Source: an uncultured Faecalibacterium sp. (GTDB lineage: Bacteria; Bacillota; Clostridia; Oscillospirales; Ruminococcaceae). From it: DNA of 19,320 nucleotides. The DNA lies in assembly GCA_934503275.1 (NCBI GenBank), contig CAKSVD010000027.1, positions 1 to 19,320 on the forward strand, read 5' to 3'. A program made the translations under genes and the position numbers. This document shows positions 11,048 to 18,309 of this stretch, piece by piece. The notes under the pieces are model-generated. The model was not told the DNA's origin. It made no database searches and saw nothing but the letters and a program-made list of their open reading frames with translations. How positions within the stretch are numbered: the stretch's first letter is position 1; each line of letters starts with the position of its first letter.

Positions 11048-12607
11048 ATGAAAGAAAAAGTCATGAATGGCTTGGAAAAGTTCTCCAAAGCCATGCTCTC
11101 ACCGCTGTCGTATATCTCGGCAGCAGGCCTGATCCTTGTGCTGGGCGCATTGCTTACCAGCACAAGCCTTAGTGCGATGATCCCCGCTCTGCAGTGGACC
11201 CCCATCAAGCTGCTTGGACAGCTGATCTACAACTGCATCATGGTCATCATCAACAACCTCAGCCTGATGTTCTGTGTGGGCATTGCAGCGGCGCTGGCTA
11301 AAAAGAACAAGCAGCAGGCTGCCATCATCGGCCTGATGAGCTACTTTATGTACCTGACCGCCGGCAACGTCACCCTGACCCAGCTGGGTATGCTGGCCGA
11401 GGCGGACCCGATGGTGGGTCTGTACGGCACCGGTCAGTCCACCGTGTTCGGCATCCAGACGGTGGATATGGGTGTGTTCGGCGGCATCCTGCTGGGTCTG
11501 GTCTGCGGCTGGGTGTACAACCGCACCTGTGAAAAGCAGTTCAAGGGCATCATCACCCAGATCTACTCCGGCAACCGCTGGTCCTTTACCTGCATGGTGG
11601 TCTTTTCCATCCTGTTCGGCTTTGGCTCCTGCTTCTTCTGGCCGCCGGTGCAGAGCGTCATCAGCGCACTGACCGATCTGATCGCCACCTCCGGCAACTT
11701 CGGCCTGTTCCTGTACGGCTTCTTGGAGCGCTTCCTCATCCCCACCGGCCTGCACCACCTCATCTACACCCCCTTCCAGTTCTCTGCACTGGGCAACAGC
11801 CTGACCGTGGGCGATGCCACCTACACCGGCTCCTACATCGTCATGATGATGGAGTACAGCATGGGTCTGCCCTTCTCGGACGGCATCGTGTGGATGTACA
11901 CCGGCTTCACCAAGACCTTCGGCTACTTTGGCATCGTGGCGGCCTTCATCTTCTGCGCCCGCAAGGAGAACCGCAAAAAGACCGCTGCCGTTCTGGTGCC
12001 GCTGGCCTTTACCGCTTCTCTGGCCTCCATCACCGAGCCGCTGGACTTCATGTTCTGCTTCTCTGCCCCCATCCTGTGGGTGGCACACGCCTGCATCTCC
12101 GGCCTGTTCATCGTGCTGCTGCACATCTTCCATGTCACCGGCTTTACCACCAACCTCCTCGGCTCGGTGCTGATGAACCTTTCCGCCGGTGCAGATAAGA
12201 CCAACTATCCCACCCTGTACCTGCTGGCGCTGTGCCAGATCGCAGTGTACTTTGTGGTGTTCACCCTGCTGATCAAGGCCTTTAATCTGCATACCCCCGG
12301 CCGGGAAGAGGTCAGCGCCGAGACCGCGGGGAGCAACGCACCCGCCAAGAAGGCAAGCGTGAAGAACGCTGCCGAGGTGCAGTGCGTCATCGATGGTCTG
12401 GGCGGCAAGGAGAACATTCTGTCGGTGGACAACTGCTTCACCCGCCTGCGTGTAAACATCAAGGACCCCGCAAAGCTGGACGAAGCTGCCATCAACAAAC
12501 TGCCGAACAGCGGCATCGTGAAAAAGGGTACCGATATCCAGATCGTTTACGGTCTGCAGGTAGCTGATATCAAGCGTGCCGTGGAGGCACAGCTGGAAAA
12601 CCAGTAA
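11048..12607 (+). CDS. PTS EIICB transporter, alpha-glucoside/maltose type, 519 aa
   Basis: The membrane EIIC domain of the glucose superfamily covers about residues 1-415, with the substrate motif in SITEPLDFMF (ITE at 328-330). A linker (about 416-438) leads to a C-terminal EIIB domain with phosphocysteine C463 in DNCFTRLRV. There is no EIIA domain, so an EIIA-Glc-like protein from elsewhere in the genome must phosphorylate it. It imports and phosphorylates a sugar; pairing with a GH4 6-phospho-alpha-glucosidase points to maltose or another alpha-glucoside (names used for homologues: malP, aglA, glvC). ATG 11048 follows GAGGAG at 11033-11038; the upstream in-frame codons overlap licT and are not credible. 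It lies 88 bases after licT; a small hairpin (10970-10989) lies in the gap without a T-run, so both genes are probably co-transcribed. Confidence 0.93.
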   Translation: MKEKVMNGLEKFSKAMLSPLSYISAAGLILVLGALLTSTSLSAMIPALQWTPIKLLGQLIYNCIMVIINNLSLMFCVGIAAALAKKNKQQAAIIGLMSYFMYLTAGNVTLTQLGMLAEADPMVGLYGTGQSTVFGIQTVDMGVFGGILLGLVCGWVYNRTCEKQFKGIITQIYSGNRWSFTCMVVFSILFGFGSCFFWPPVQSVISALTDLIATSGNFGLFLYGFLERFLIPTGLHHLIYTPFQFSALGNSLTVGDATYTGSYIVMMMEYSMGLPFSDGIVWMYTGFTKTFGYFGIVAAFIFCARKENRKKTAAVLVPLAFTASLASITEPLDFMFCFSAPILWVAHACISGLFIVLLHIFHVTGFTTNLLGSVLMNLSAGADKTNYPTLYLLALCQIAVYFVVFTLLIKAFNLHTPGREEVSAETAGSNAPAKKASVKNAAEVQCVIDGLGGKENILSVDNCFTRLRVNIKDPAKLDEAAINKLPNSGIVKKGTDIQIVYGLQVADIKRAVEAQLENQ

Positions 12608-12677
12608 ACCGCTTTTCCGCGCCCCGGCGGACTGCGCCGGGCAAACCTGAAAAATACAAAAAAGGAGCGTTTATACT

Positions 12678-14036
12678 ATGGTCATTACCATTGCTGGCGG
12701 CGGTAGCACTTTTACCGCCGGTATCGTCAAATCCATCGCCCTGCGCCGGGATGAACTGGAAGTGGACGAGATCCGTCTGTTCGATATCAACAAGGAGCGG
12801 CAGGACAAGGTTGCCGTTGTGGTGGACTGGGTCCTGCACAAGGAACTGAATACCGACATCAAGCTGGTGGTCACCACCGATGTGCAGCAGGCTTACACCG
12901 ACACCTCCTTTGTGTTTGCCCAGATGCGCGTGGGCGGCTACGCCATGCGTGAGCAGGACGAAAAGATCCCCCTGCGCCACGGCTGCGTGGGACAGGAGAC
13001 CTGCGGCTGCGGCGGCATGGCCTACGGAATGCGCACCATCTTCCCCATGATCAAGCTGATCGACGACGTGGAAAAGTATGCCAAGAAGGACTACTGGATC
13101 CTGAACTACTCCAACCCCGCCGCCATCGTATCCGAGGCCTGCCGCAAGCTGCGCCCGAAGGCACGGATCATCAACATCTGCGATATGCCCATCGCCATCA
13201 TTGATGTGGTGGCAGCTGCCATGGGCATCCAGAACAAAAAGGAGATCGTTTACGATTACTTTGGTCTGAACCACTTCGGCTGGTTCACCTCCATCCAGTA
13301 CCACGGCGAGGATCTGATGCCCAAGCTGCGCGCCTACATCAAGGAGAACCAGATCCTTCTGCCGGAAAGCTACCTCAAGGGCATGGGCGCGCTGACCTCC
13401 TCCAGCAGCCAGAACCGCCACACCAAGGGCAGCTGGTACTATGTGTGGAAGGGCGAGTACGAGATCATGGAAAACTTCCCGGAGTACCTGCCCAACACCT
13501 ACCTGAACTACTATCTGCAGGCCAAGGAGTTCGTGGAGCACTCGGATCCGAACCACACCCGCGCCAACGAGGTGGAGGAGACCCGCGAAAAGAACCTGTT
13601 CGACGGCATCGACCACTACCTCAAGACCGGCGAGGTGGACGCCAACACCTTCTATGCCGGCAGCCACGGCGACTGGATCGCAGATCTTTCCGCTGCGCTG
13701 AAGAACGACACCAAGGCACGCTTCCTCATCATCACCGAGAACCGCGGCGCTATCCCCAATATGCCCTATGACGCAATGGTGGAGCTGCCCGCCTACATTG
13801 GCAAGAACGGCCCGGAGGTCATTGCCCGGGACAACATCCCGCTGTTCCAGCAGGGCTTGATGATGCAGCAGCTCAACAGCGAAAAGCTGCTGGTGGAGGG
13901 CTGCGTGGAAGGCAGCTACGAGAAGGTGCTGCAGGCCTTTACCCTGAACAAGACTGTGCCCAGCATGAACGTTGCCAAGGCCATTCTGGACGATATGATC
14001 GAAGCCAACAAGGGCTACTGGCCGGAGCTGCACTGA
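12678..14036 (+). CDS. 6-phospho-alpha-glucosidase, glycoside hydrolase family 4, 452 aa
   Basis: The N-terminal Rossmann motif IAGGGSTFTAG binds NAD+. The family 4 landmarks are DINKERQ, VGQETCG, YSNPAAI (N146), ICDMP (C168, D169) and GLNHFGW (H199). C168 and H199 are the expected ligands of the Mn2+ ion, D169 the expected acid, and the CDMP form is the one known from alpha-specific enzymes such as GlvA and MalH. The enzyme hydrolyses 6-phospho-alpha-glucosides (for example maltose 6'-phosphate) by an NAD+/Mn2+ redox-elimination route in the cytoplasm, releasing glucose 6-phosphate. One oddity is GCGG after QETC where many homologues have GPGG. AGGAG at 12662-12666 precedes ATG 12678. It is the last gene of the operon; an imperfect GC hairpin lies in the 70-base gap after the PTS gene. 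Confidence 0.94.
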   Translation: MVITIAGGGSTFTAGIVKSIALRRDELEVDEIRLFDINKERQDKVAVVVDWVLHKELNTDIKLVVTTDVQQAYTDTSFVFAQMRVGGYAMREQDEKIPLRHGCVGQETCGCGGMAYGMRTIFPMIKLIDDVEKYAKKDYWILNYSNPAAIVSEACRKLRPKARIINICDMPIAIIDVVAAAMGIQNKKEIVYDYFGLNHFGWFTSIQYHGEDLMPKLRAYIKENQILLPESYLKGMGALTSSSSQNRHTKGSWYYVWKGEYEIMENFPEYLPNTYLNYYLQAKEFVEHSDPNHTRANEVEETREKNLFDGIDHYLKTGEVDANTFYAGSHGDWIADLSAALKNDTKARFLIITENRGAIPNMPYDAMVELPAYIGKNGPEVIARDNIPLFQQGLMMQQLNSEKLLVEGCVEGSYEKVLQAFTLNKTVPSMNVAKAILDDMIEANKGYWPELH

Positions 14037-14051
14037 GCAGCCGGCTTTCCC

Positions 14052-14087
14052 GCCGCCGCAGGCATTGCCGCCTGCGGCGGCTTTTTT
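14052..14087 (+). terminator. Terminator of the alpha-glucoside operon
   Basis: GCCGCCGCAGGC (14052-14063) pairs perfectly with GCCTGCGGCGGC (14070-14081), loop ATTGCC, followed by TTTTTT. Confidence 0.93.
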
Positions 14088-14094
14088 GTGTGCA

Positions 14095-14123
14095 TTGACC
14101 TTTGCACAGCAAGGGCTTATAAT
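14095..14123 (+). promoter_or_regulatory. Promoter of gluQ
   Basis: TTGACC (14095-14100), a 17-bp spacer and TATAAT (14118-14123), right after the preceding terminator. The leader to ATG 14160 is about 30 bases. Confidence 0.88.
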
Positions 14124-14159
14124 GAGAAAAAACCAGTAAAAGCGAAAGGAAGCACACCC

Positions 14160-15131
14160 ATGCAAAACAGAGCCTCTGCAACCCCCAGCCGCCCGGTCAC
14201 CGGGCGCTTTGCGCCCAGCCCCAGCGGACGGCTGCATCTGGGCAATCTGGCCTGCAGCCTGCTGGCATGGCTCAGCGCAAAAAGTCAGGGCGGGCGCATC
14301 GTGCTGCGCATCGAGGATCTGGACGCCGAGCGCTGCCCCCGCGTTTACGCCGACTTGCTGGAGCAGGACCTTGCGTGGCTGGGGCTTACATGGGACGAGG
14401 GCGGCAGCACCGGCGGCGCACACGCGCCCTATTACCAGAGCGAGTGCGGGGACATCTATACCCAAAGCTACCGCAAGCTGGAGCAGAGGGGGCTGGTGTA
14501 CCCCTGCTTTTGCTCCCGCTCCCAGCTGCACGCCGCCAGCGCACCCCATACCTCGGACGGCAATGTCATCTACCCGGGCACCTGCCGGGGGCTGACGCCG
14601 GAGGAAATTGCGGAAAAGCGCAAAAAGAAAGCCCCTGCCTACCGTCTGATGGTGCCGGACGAGGAGATCACCTTCACGGACGGCTGCATGGGCACGCATA
14701 CGGAAAACCTGCTGCGTGACTGCGGCGATTTCTATCTGCGCCGGGCAGATGGGGTGTTTGCCTATCAGCTGGCGGTGGTGGTGGATGATGCCCGCATGGG
14801 CGTCACCGAGGTGGTGCGCGGGGCAGACCTGCTTTCCTCCACGGCGCGGCAGCTGTACCTGTACCGTCTGCTGGGCCTGCAGCCGCCCCGCTTTGCCCAC
14901 TGCCCGCTGCTGCTGGCAGCAGACGGGCGGCGGCTGTCCAAGCGGGACGGCGACCAGAGCCTTGAAAATCTGCGGGCAAAATACACCGCCCCGGAGATCA
15001 TCGGCAAGCTGGCGTATGCCTACGGCCTGCAGCCGGAGCCTGCGCCCCGCACCCCGGAAAGCCTTGTGCCGGACTTTGCGTGGACAAAAGTCCCCAAGCA
15101 GGATATCTGCCTGCCCGAGGGGCTGTTCTGA
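14160..15131 (+). CDS. gluQ: Glutamyl-Q tRNA(Asp) synthetase, 323 aa
   Basis: This is a class I glutamyl-tRNA-synthetase catalytic core without an anticodon-binding domain. It has RFAPSPSGRLHLGNL with the HIGH-equivalent HLGN (26-29), RIEDLD (51-55), and the KMSKS-equivalent LSKRDGD (259-265). The zinc-site pattern CFC (C116, C118), Y138 and C142 in YPGTC is the one known from GluQ-RS. At 323 aa it is far shorter than GltX (about 480 aa). Known members activate glutamate and attach it to queuosine at position 34 of tRNA-Asp rather than to tRNA-Glu. ATG 14160 is preceded by AAAGGAAG; the 24 upstream codons are not needed. It has its own promoter, and its stop touches the start of a structured 3' unit (15130-15240). 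Confidence 0.92.
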   Translation: MQNRASATPSRPVTGRFAPSPSGRLHLGNLACSLLAWLSAKSQGGRIVLRIEDLDAERCPRVYADLLEQDLAWLGLTWDEGGSTGGAHAPYYQSECGDIYTQSYRKLEQRGLVYPCFCSRSQLHAASAPHTSDGNVIYPGTCRGLTPEEIAEKRKKKAPAYRLMVPDEEITFTDGCMGTHTENLLRDCGDFYLRRADGVFAYQLAVVVDDARMGVTEVVRGADLLSSTARQLYLYRLLGLQPPRFAHCPLLLAADGRRLSKRDGDQSLENLRAKYTAPEIIGKLAYAYGLQPEPAPRTPESLVPDFAWTKVPKQDICLPEGLF

Positions 15132-15240
15132 CGATTTTGAATGGCCGCCGCGTGCGCTTTGGCCATGTTCAGCGGAAAAATTATTATTATAATTTGTGGC
15201 TCAGAAACGCCTGCGGGCGTTTCTGAGCCACTTTTTCACA
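15130..15240 (+). repeat. Two-hairpin 3'-UTR unit, plus-strand copy (after gluQ)
   Basis: Starting at the gluQ stop codon: GACGATTTTGAA, hairpin 1 (ATGGCC...GGCCAT around CCGCG..GC), a GGAAAAATTATT linker, then terminator hairpin 2 with loop TGCG and a T-run ending in CAC. The copy on the minus strand at 15409-15309 has the same layout and conserved linkers and loops, but different stem sequences. Confidence 0.72.
15196..15236 (+). terminator. Terminator of gluQ
   Basis: GTGGCTCAGAAACGCC (15196-15211) pairs perfectly with GGCGTTTCTGAGCCAC (15216-15231), loop TGCG, followed by TTTTT. It is hairpin 2 of the 3'-UTR unit. Confidence 0.92.
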
Positions 15241-15308
15241 GTTGGGGTCGTAAAGAAAAACGCCAGTTTTCCAACTGAACCAGAAAACTTTCCCAAGAGG
15301 GGCTTTCG

Positions 15309-15409
15309 CGTGAAAAAAGGCTTCCAAAAAGTCCGCAGACTTTTTGGAAGCCAAAATAATTCTTCCTTGAATTATGCCCAGAGCAGCGCGGAGGGCATTT
15401 CAAATCGTC
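15309..15409 (-). repeat. Two-hairpin 3'-UTR unit, minus-strand copy (after PAP2)
   Basis: Read on the minus strand from 15409: GACGATTTGAA, hairpin 1 (ATGCCC...GGGCAT around CCGCG..GC), linker GGAAGAATTATT, then a terminator hairpin with loop TGCG and TTTTTTCAC. It begins 22 bases after the PAP2 stop. Bases 15241-15308 between the two copies show only a weak hairpin (AGTTTTC/GAAAACT). Confidence 0.72.
15319..15352 (-). terminator. Terminator of the PAP2 gene
   Basis: GGCTTCCAAAAAGTC and GACTTTTTGGAAGCC (15319-15333, 15338-15352) pair perfectly around a 4-base loop. On the minus strand they are followed by TTTTTTCAC. Confidence 0.9.
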
Positions 15410-15430
15410 CCACGCTACCAAAAAAGAGTT

Positions 15431-16087
15431 TTATGCTCTCCGCACCTGCGGCAGCTGGCTGCGCTCGACGGCGGTAAAGGCGCTGTCCAGCGCCAGTGCC
15501 AGCAGTGCACCCAAGGCTACATCAATGCAGCTGTGCTGCTTGAGCAGCACGGTGGAGCAGACGATGGAAATGCACAGCACAGCGGCGGCGGGACGCATCC
15601 AGCGGCGGCGGGGTGCATCAAAGATGCGGCTGCGGTAGTACGCCAGCAACAGCGTTACCGAGTTGAACACATGGATGGAAGGGCAGACGTTGGTGGCGGT
15701 GTCGGTGCGGTACAAAAAGCGTACCACCCGGGCAAAGATATCGCTGCCCGGCACCCAGTAGGGACGCAGGTCAAGCGCCGTAGGCAGCACCGCGTAGCAG
15801 GCCAGTGCAATGGTCATGCCGGAGAACAGCGGCAGACACAGCCGCCAGAAGTCCTCACGCGGGGCCTTCCACAGCAGATAGAACAGGGTGAAGGGGATCC
15901 ACACAAACCATGCAAAGTAGGGGATCACCGCATATTTGCAGAAGGGGATCAGATCGTCCAGACGGCAGTGCACCAGAATGCTGCGCAGAGGGACGTTTGC
16001 CTCCAGATGGTGAAAAACGGAAAGATAAAATATAGAATACAGCGCCATGAACCCGATGGGGTGGCGCGCAAGCCAGCTGCGTTTCAT
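15431..16087 (-). CDS. PAP2-superfamily membrane phosphatase, 218 aa
   Basis: A polytopic membrane protein with about six hydrophobic segments (for example 53-73, 86-104, 141-150 and 167-182). The acid-phosphatase motifs are CPSIHVFNS (PSxH at 136-139) and LLKQHSCIDVALG (catalytic-type H185, D189), with an upstream LRPYW segment. This pattern fits the PAP2 / inositol-phosphorylceramide-synthase-like branch rather than the classical KxxxxxxRP form. It probably removes or transfers phosphate on a lipid such as phosphatidate or a polyprenyl phosphate at the outer membrane face; the substrate is unknown. AGGAGG precedes ATG 16087 on the minus strand, with a good promoter upstream. It is convergent with gluQ, and the intervening 299 bases hold the two terminator units. 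Confidence 0.85.
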   Translation of the reverse strand: MKRSWLARHPIGFMALYSIFYLSVFHHLEANVPLRSILVHCRLDDLIPFCKYAVIPYFAWFVWIPFTLFYLLWKAPREDFWRLCLPLFSGMTIALACYAVLPTALDLRPYWVPGSDIFARVVRFLYRTDTATNVCPSIHVFNSVTLLLAYYRSRIFDAPRRRWMRPAAAVLCISIVCSTVLLKQHSCIDVALGALLALALDSAFTAVERSQLPQVRRA

Positions 16088-16134
16088 AGAATAGCCTCCT
16101 TTTGCAGAAGAGCAAGGTCTGATAGCATTGAGAA

Positions 16135-16163
16135 ATTATACGCCCGAACGATGAAGATTGCAA
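16135..16163 (-). promoter_or_regulatory. Promoter of the PAP2 gene
   Basis: On the minus strand TTGCAA (16163-16158), a 17-bp spacer and TATAAT (16140-16135). An alternative TTGACA lies at 16188-16183 but has no matching -10 at the right distance. Confidence 0.78.
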
Positions 16164-16201
16164 GAACGAAAGATGAAAACTTTGTCAAGTACTGAAAAAA
16201 T

Positions 16202-16210
16202 AATTTGTGG
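16202..16210 (+). repeat. Direct repeat AATTTGTGG, left of the restriction-modification cassette
   Basis: The same 9 bases occur at 18301-18309, directly next to the MATE stop codon, so the pair brackets the AT-richer cassette. A third copy at 15191-15199, outside the cassette, weakens the case. Confidence 0.4.
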
Positions 16211-16217
16211 AACTTGT

Positions 16218-16265
16218 AAAAAAATACCGTCGCTCTTCTGTTGATAATACGAATCAGAGCGGCGG
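16218..16265 (-). terminator. Second terminator downstream of the restriction gene
   Basis: CCGTCGCTCT (16227-16236) and AGAGCGGCGG (16256-16265) pair with one G-U. On the minus strand they are followed by TATTTTTTT. It stands in tandem with the terminator at 16279-16305. Confidence 0.75.
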
Positions 16266-16278
16266 TTTCCTGCAAAAA

Positions 16279-16305
16279 GAAAAAAGCCTGTCATAAAGAC
16301 AGGCT
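16279..16305 (-). terminator. Terminator of the restriction-modification operon
   Basis: On the minus strand AGCCTGTC-TTTAT-GACAGGCT followed by TTTTTTC, five bases after the restriction gene stop. Confidence 0.9.
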
Positions 16306-16310
16306 GGAAA

Positions 16311-17054
16311 TCAGTTTCCGCTATTGTATTCAATGAGTTTGACCCAGTCAATTGAACCATCATCTTTACAATAGTTTAATGTGAAATCACGAACCATGCG
16401 ATTTTGAGCTTTGTTGTAAGCTTCTTCAAAAGAAGCGGCAAATATGTCTGGCTTTTGCCCCATATAATCAACAATCTTGGTGTAGAAAGAAGGATCACCG
16501 GTCAGCCATTCCCAAAAATCTTTTCCGGCGAGTTCCTTGTAGAATTTTTCGTTTTTGGGAGAGACTTTTTTCTTGCCGTAGCCATACCCGACAACAGGGA
16601 AAAAAGCGCGGTGGGCTTGCTGCGCTCGTTTTTGAGCAGATTGAAAATTCTGCTCCTGTCTTTTTCTGCTGTCGGCATTAAAAACGGATGTGCCACTTTT
16701 TACAGCAATGCTATAAATCGTATTGTTTTTATCTACGGTGATATCAACGCCCTCAGTAACCGCTTTTTGACCGCCGGATACCATAATGGCAATTGGCTCA
16801 AAAAAGGTATTTCCGAAGATCGTTTCTTCACTGGAAGAAACGAAAGCGGAGAGAATACAGTCAACTACTTGTGCAGCGTTGTTGATTCCCTTTGCCCGAT
16901 ACAGATAGGGATTTTTCTTTTTCAGAATCTTATTGAGGTTTATGTTGTCAAGATTTTCGGTTAAAGAAGCATAAAAGTCATTCAGCGCATTCGAAATAGC
17001 GCAGAGCACTTTTTCTTCATCGTAAGAGGTGTTTAAAGGCTCAATCGTTAGCAT
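16311..17054 (-). CDS. Putative type II restriction endonuclease, 247 aa
   Basis: The protein is not a close match to anything I can name with certainty; it most resembles the PmeII-like group of type II enzymes. A PD-(D/E)xK-type core is likely: E77 in SSSEETIFG, D104 in EGVDITVD, and K119 in YSIAVKSGTS, where the usual E or Q before xK is alanine. A basic, Gln-rich helix (SRKRQEQNFQSAQKRAQQ) follows. Its position, overlapping the end of a cytosine methyltransferase gene by 14 bp on the same strand, is the strongest evidence that it cuts the sequence the methyltransferase protects. The start ATG 17054 has GGAGG eight bases upstream; the frame extends 19 codons further, but inside the methyltransferase gene. 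Base composition is AT-richer than its surroundings, suggesting acquisition by transfer. Confidence 0.75.
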   Translation of the reverse strand: MLTIEPLNTSYDEEKVLCAISNALNDFYASLTENLDNINLNKILKKKNPYLYRAKGINNAAQVVDCILSAFVSSSEETIFGNTFFEPIAIMVSGGQKAVTEGVDITVDKNNTIYSIAVKSGTSVFNADSRKRQEQNFQSAQKRAQQAHRAFFPVVGYGYGKKKVSPKNEKFYKELAGKDFWEWLTGDPSFYTKIVDYMGQKPDIFAASFEEAYNKAQNRMVRDFTLNYCKDDGSIDWVKLIEYNSGN

Positions 17055-18189
17055 GATTCGTACCTCCAAGCCGGATGGCTTCCTGTATTTTTTCGTGGAT
17101 GCCGGTTCCACGGATACGTTTTACTTTGACGGTTGAAACGTTATCAGCAGTTGAAATGATTGCTTCTCCAATGGCTTTTGCAAGACCGACCGGTACAGCA
17201 TTTCCAATTTGCCGGTATTTGTCAACGAGCGTGCCGGTAAACTGCCAAGTGTCAGGGAACTGTTGAATGCGAGCATATTCTGCGACACTCAAGGGGCGGT
17301 CTTTGGTGGGATGGCACATCATAGTGGCTTTTTGAATAGGACTTGTAACAACAGTGGGGGAAGGTTGAGAATAGGAAAGACGTCGATAAAAACCAACCTT
17401 TCCACCGCCGGACAAATAAGCGCCGCCCATCGCATCTTCTAAAACATCAGCGGGGAGATTTTTCCAGTTTCCTCCTTCTGGAACCAGCTTCAGGTATTTA
17501 AGCCGGGCAGGACTGAAATCAGCGCATTCTCCGGGAACGTCCTCCAGATCTCGAATGGAATTGCCTAATGTTACCCAACGGTGAGCTGCATTCTGGTGCA
17601 TTTGAAAGTGTGTTGGAATTGGCAAAAAGATATCTTCGTTGTCACGGCTGCCGATCAACACAAAACGCTCTCTGAATTGAGGAACACCATAATTAACTGC
17701 ATCCAGCACACCATAGACGGTTTTATAATGAAGCTTGGAGAATTCTTCTAATATTATATCAATGACTTTTCCCTCGGTGTTTTTCCCGTCTGCATCTTTT
17801 AAAGGGGAACTCATTAGTCCCTTGACATTCTCCATCACAAAAAAGCGTGGCCGAATGCTGTCGATCATGCGAACATATTCACGAAAAAGGCTTCCGCGCG
17901 GGTCGTTGATGCCAAGTCGCTTTCCCGCAGTGGAAAAAGGCTGACAAGGAGGGCCACCACAAATCAAAAAAGGTTCGCCAAAGGTCATGCCGGACGCAGA
18001 AAGAAGATCTTCAGGTTCAATCTTTCGAATGTCACCCAATAGTGCTTGACGCCCATTTTTTTGCATGGTTTTAACACAGGAAACATCAAAATCCTGTCCG
18101 ATCTGAATATTGATTCCGGCTTGCTCAAGACCGAGGTCTAATCCCATGGCGCCGGAAAATAAAGAAATAGATTTTCTGGTATCTTTCAC
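17041..18189 (-). CDS. DNA (cytosine-5) methyltransferase, 382 aa
   Basis: All main m5C motifs are visible: I (SLFSGAMGLDLGLEQAG, AdoMet binding), IV (GGPPCQPFSTAGKR with catalytic C82), VI (FFVMENVKGL), VIII (PQFRERFVLIGSR), and X near the end (QIGNAVPVGLAKAIG). The target-recognition region lies at about 200-310. It transfers a methyl group from S-adenosylmethionine to cytosine C5 in a specific DNA site, which cannot be read from sequence, and protects the host from the partner nuclease. The start is GTG 18189 with AGGAG in front; no ATG is available nearby. The stop overlaps the nuclease gene, giving methyltransferase-first order, which fits protection before cutting. The gene is AT-richer than the flanking genes. 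Confidence 0.95.
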   Translation of the reverse strand: MKDTRKSISLFSGAMGLDLGLEQAGINIQIGQDFDVSCVKTMQKNGRQALLGDIRKIEPEDLLSASGMTFGEPFLICGGPPCQPFSTAGKRLGINDPRGSLFREYVRMIDSIRPRFFVMENVKGLMSSPLKDADGKNTEGKVIDIILEEFSKLHYKTVYGVLDAVNYGVPQFRERFVLIGSRDNEDIFLPIPTHFQMHQNAAHRWVTLGNSIRDLEDVPGECADFSPARLKYLKLVPEGGNWKNLPADVLEDAMGGAYLSGGGKVGFYRRLSYSQPSPTVVTSPIQKATMMCHPTKDRPLSVAEYARIQQFPDTWQFTGTLVDKYRQIGNAVPVGLAKAIGEAIISTADNVSTVKVKRIRGTGIHEKIQEAIRLGGTNHAND

Positions 18190-18220
18190 GATGAACTCCT
18201 GTATAAAGACTATATTTTGA

Positions 18221-18250
18221 ATTATAGCACAAATCGGTGCATTATCTCAA
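18221..18250 (-). promoter_or_regulatory. Promoter of the restriction-modification operon
   Basis: On the minus strand TTGAGA (18250-18245), an 18-bp spacer and TATAAT (18226-18221) with TGC ahead of it (extended -10). Confidence 0.75.
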
Positions 18251-18263
18251 TAAGAATAAGCAA

Positions 18264-18296
18264 CAAAAACGGATCCGTTGTGGAAACGGATCCGTT
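18264..18296 (-). terminator. Terminator of the MATE gene, built from two palindromes
   Basis: AACGGATCCGTT occurs twice (18268-18279 and 18285-18296). Each copy is itself a perfect 12-bp palindrome, and together they form a 12-bp stem with a 5-base loop. On the minus strand the hairpin is followed by TTTG. Confidence 0.8.
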
Positions 18297-18300
18297 AGAA

Positions 18301-18309
18301 AATTTGTGG
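18301..18309 (+). repeat. Direct repeat AATTTGTGG, right of the restriction-modification cassette
   Basis: Identical to 16202-16210; it abuts the MATE stop codon (18310-18312). Confidence 0.4.

Noticed and set aside
12570..14900. 776-aa minus-strand open frame opposite GH4 and gluQ
   Set aside because: It spans two clearly coding genes, a strong terminator and a promoter on the other strand, and the translation is His/Gly/Val/Gln-rich without domains.
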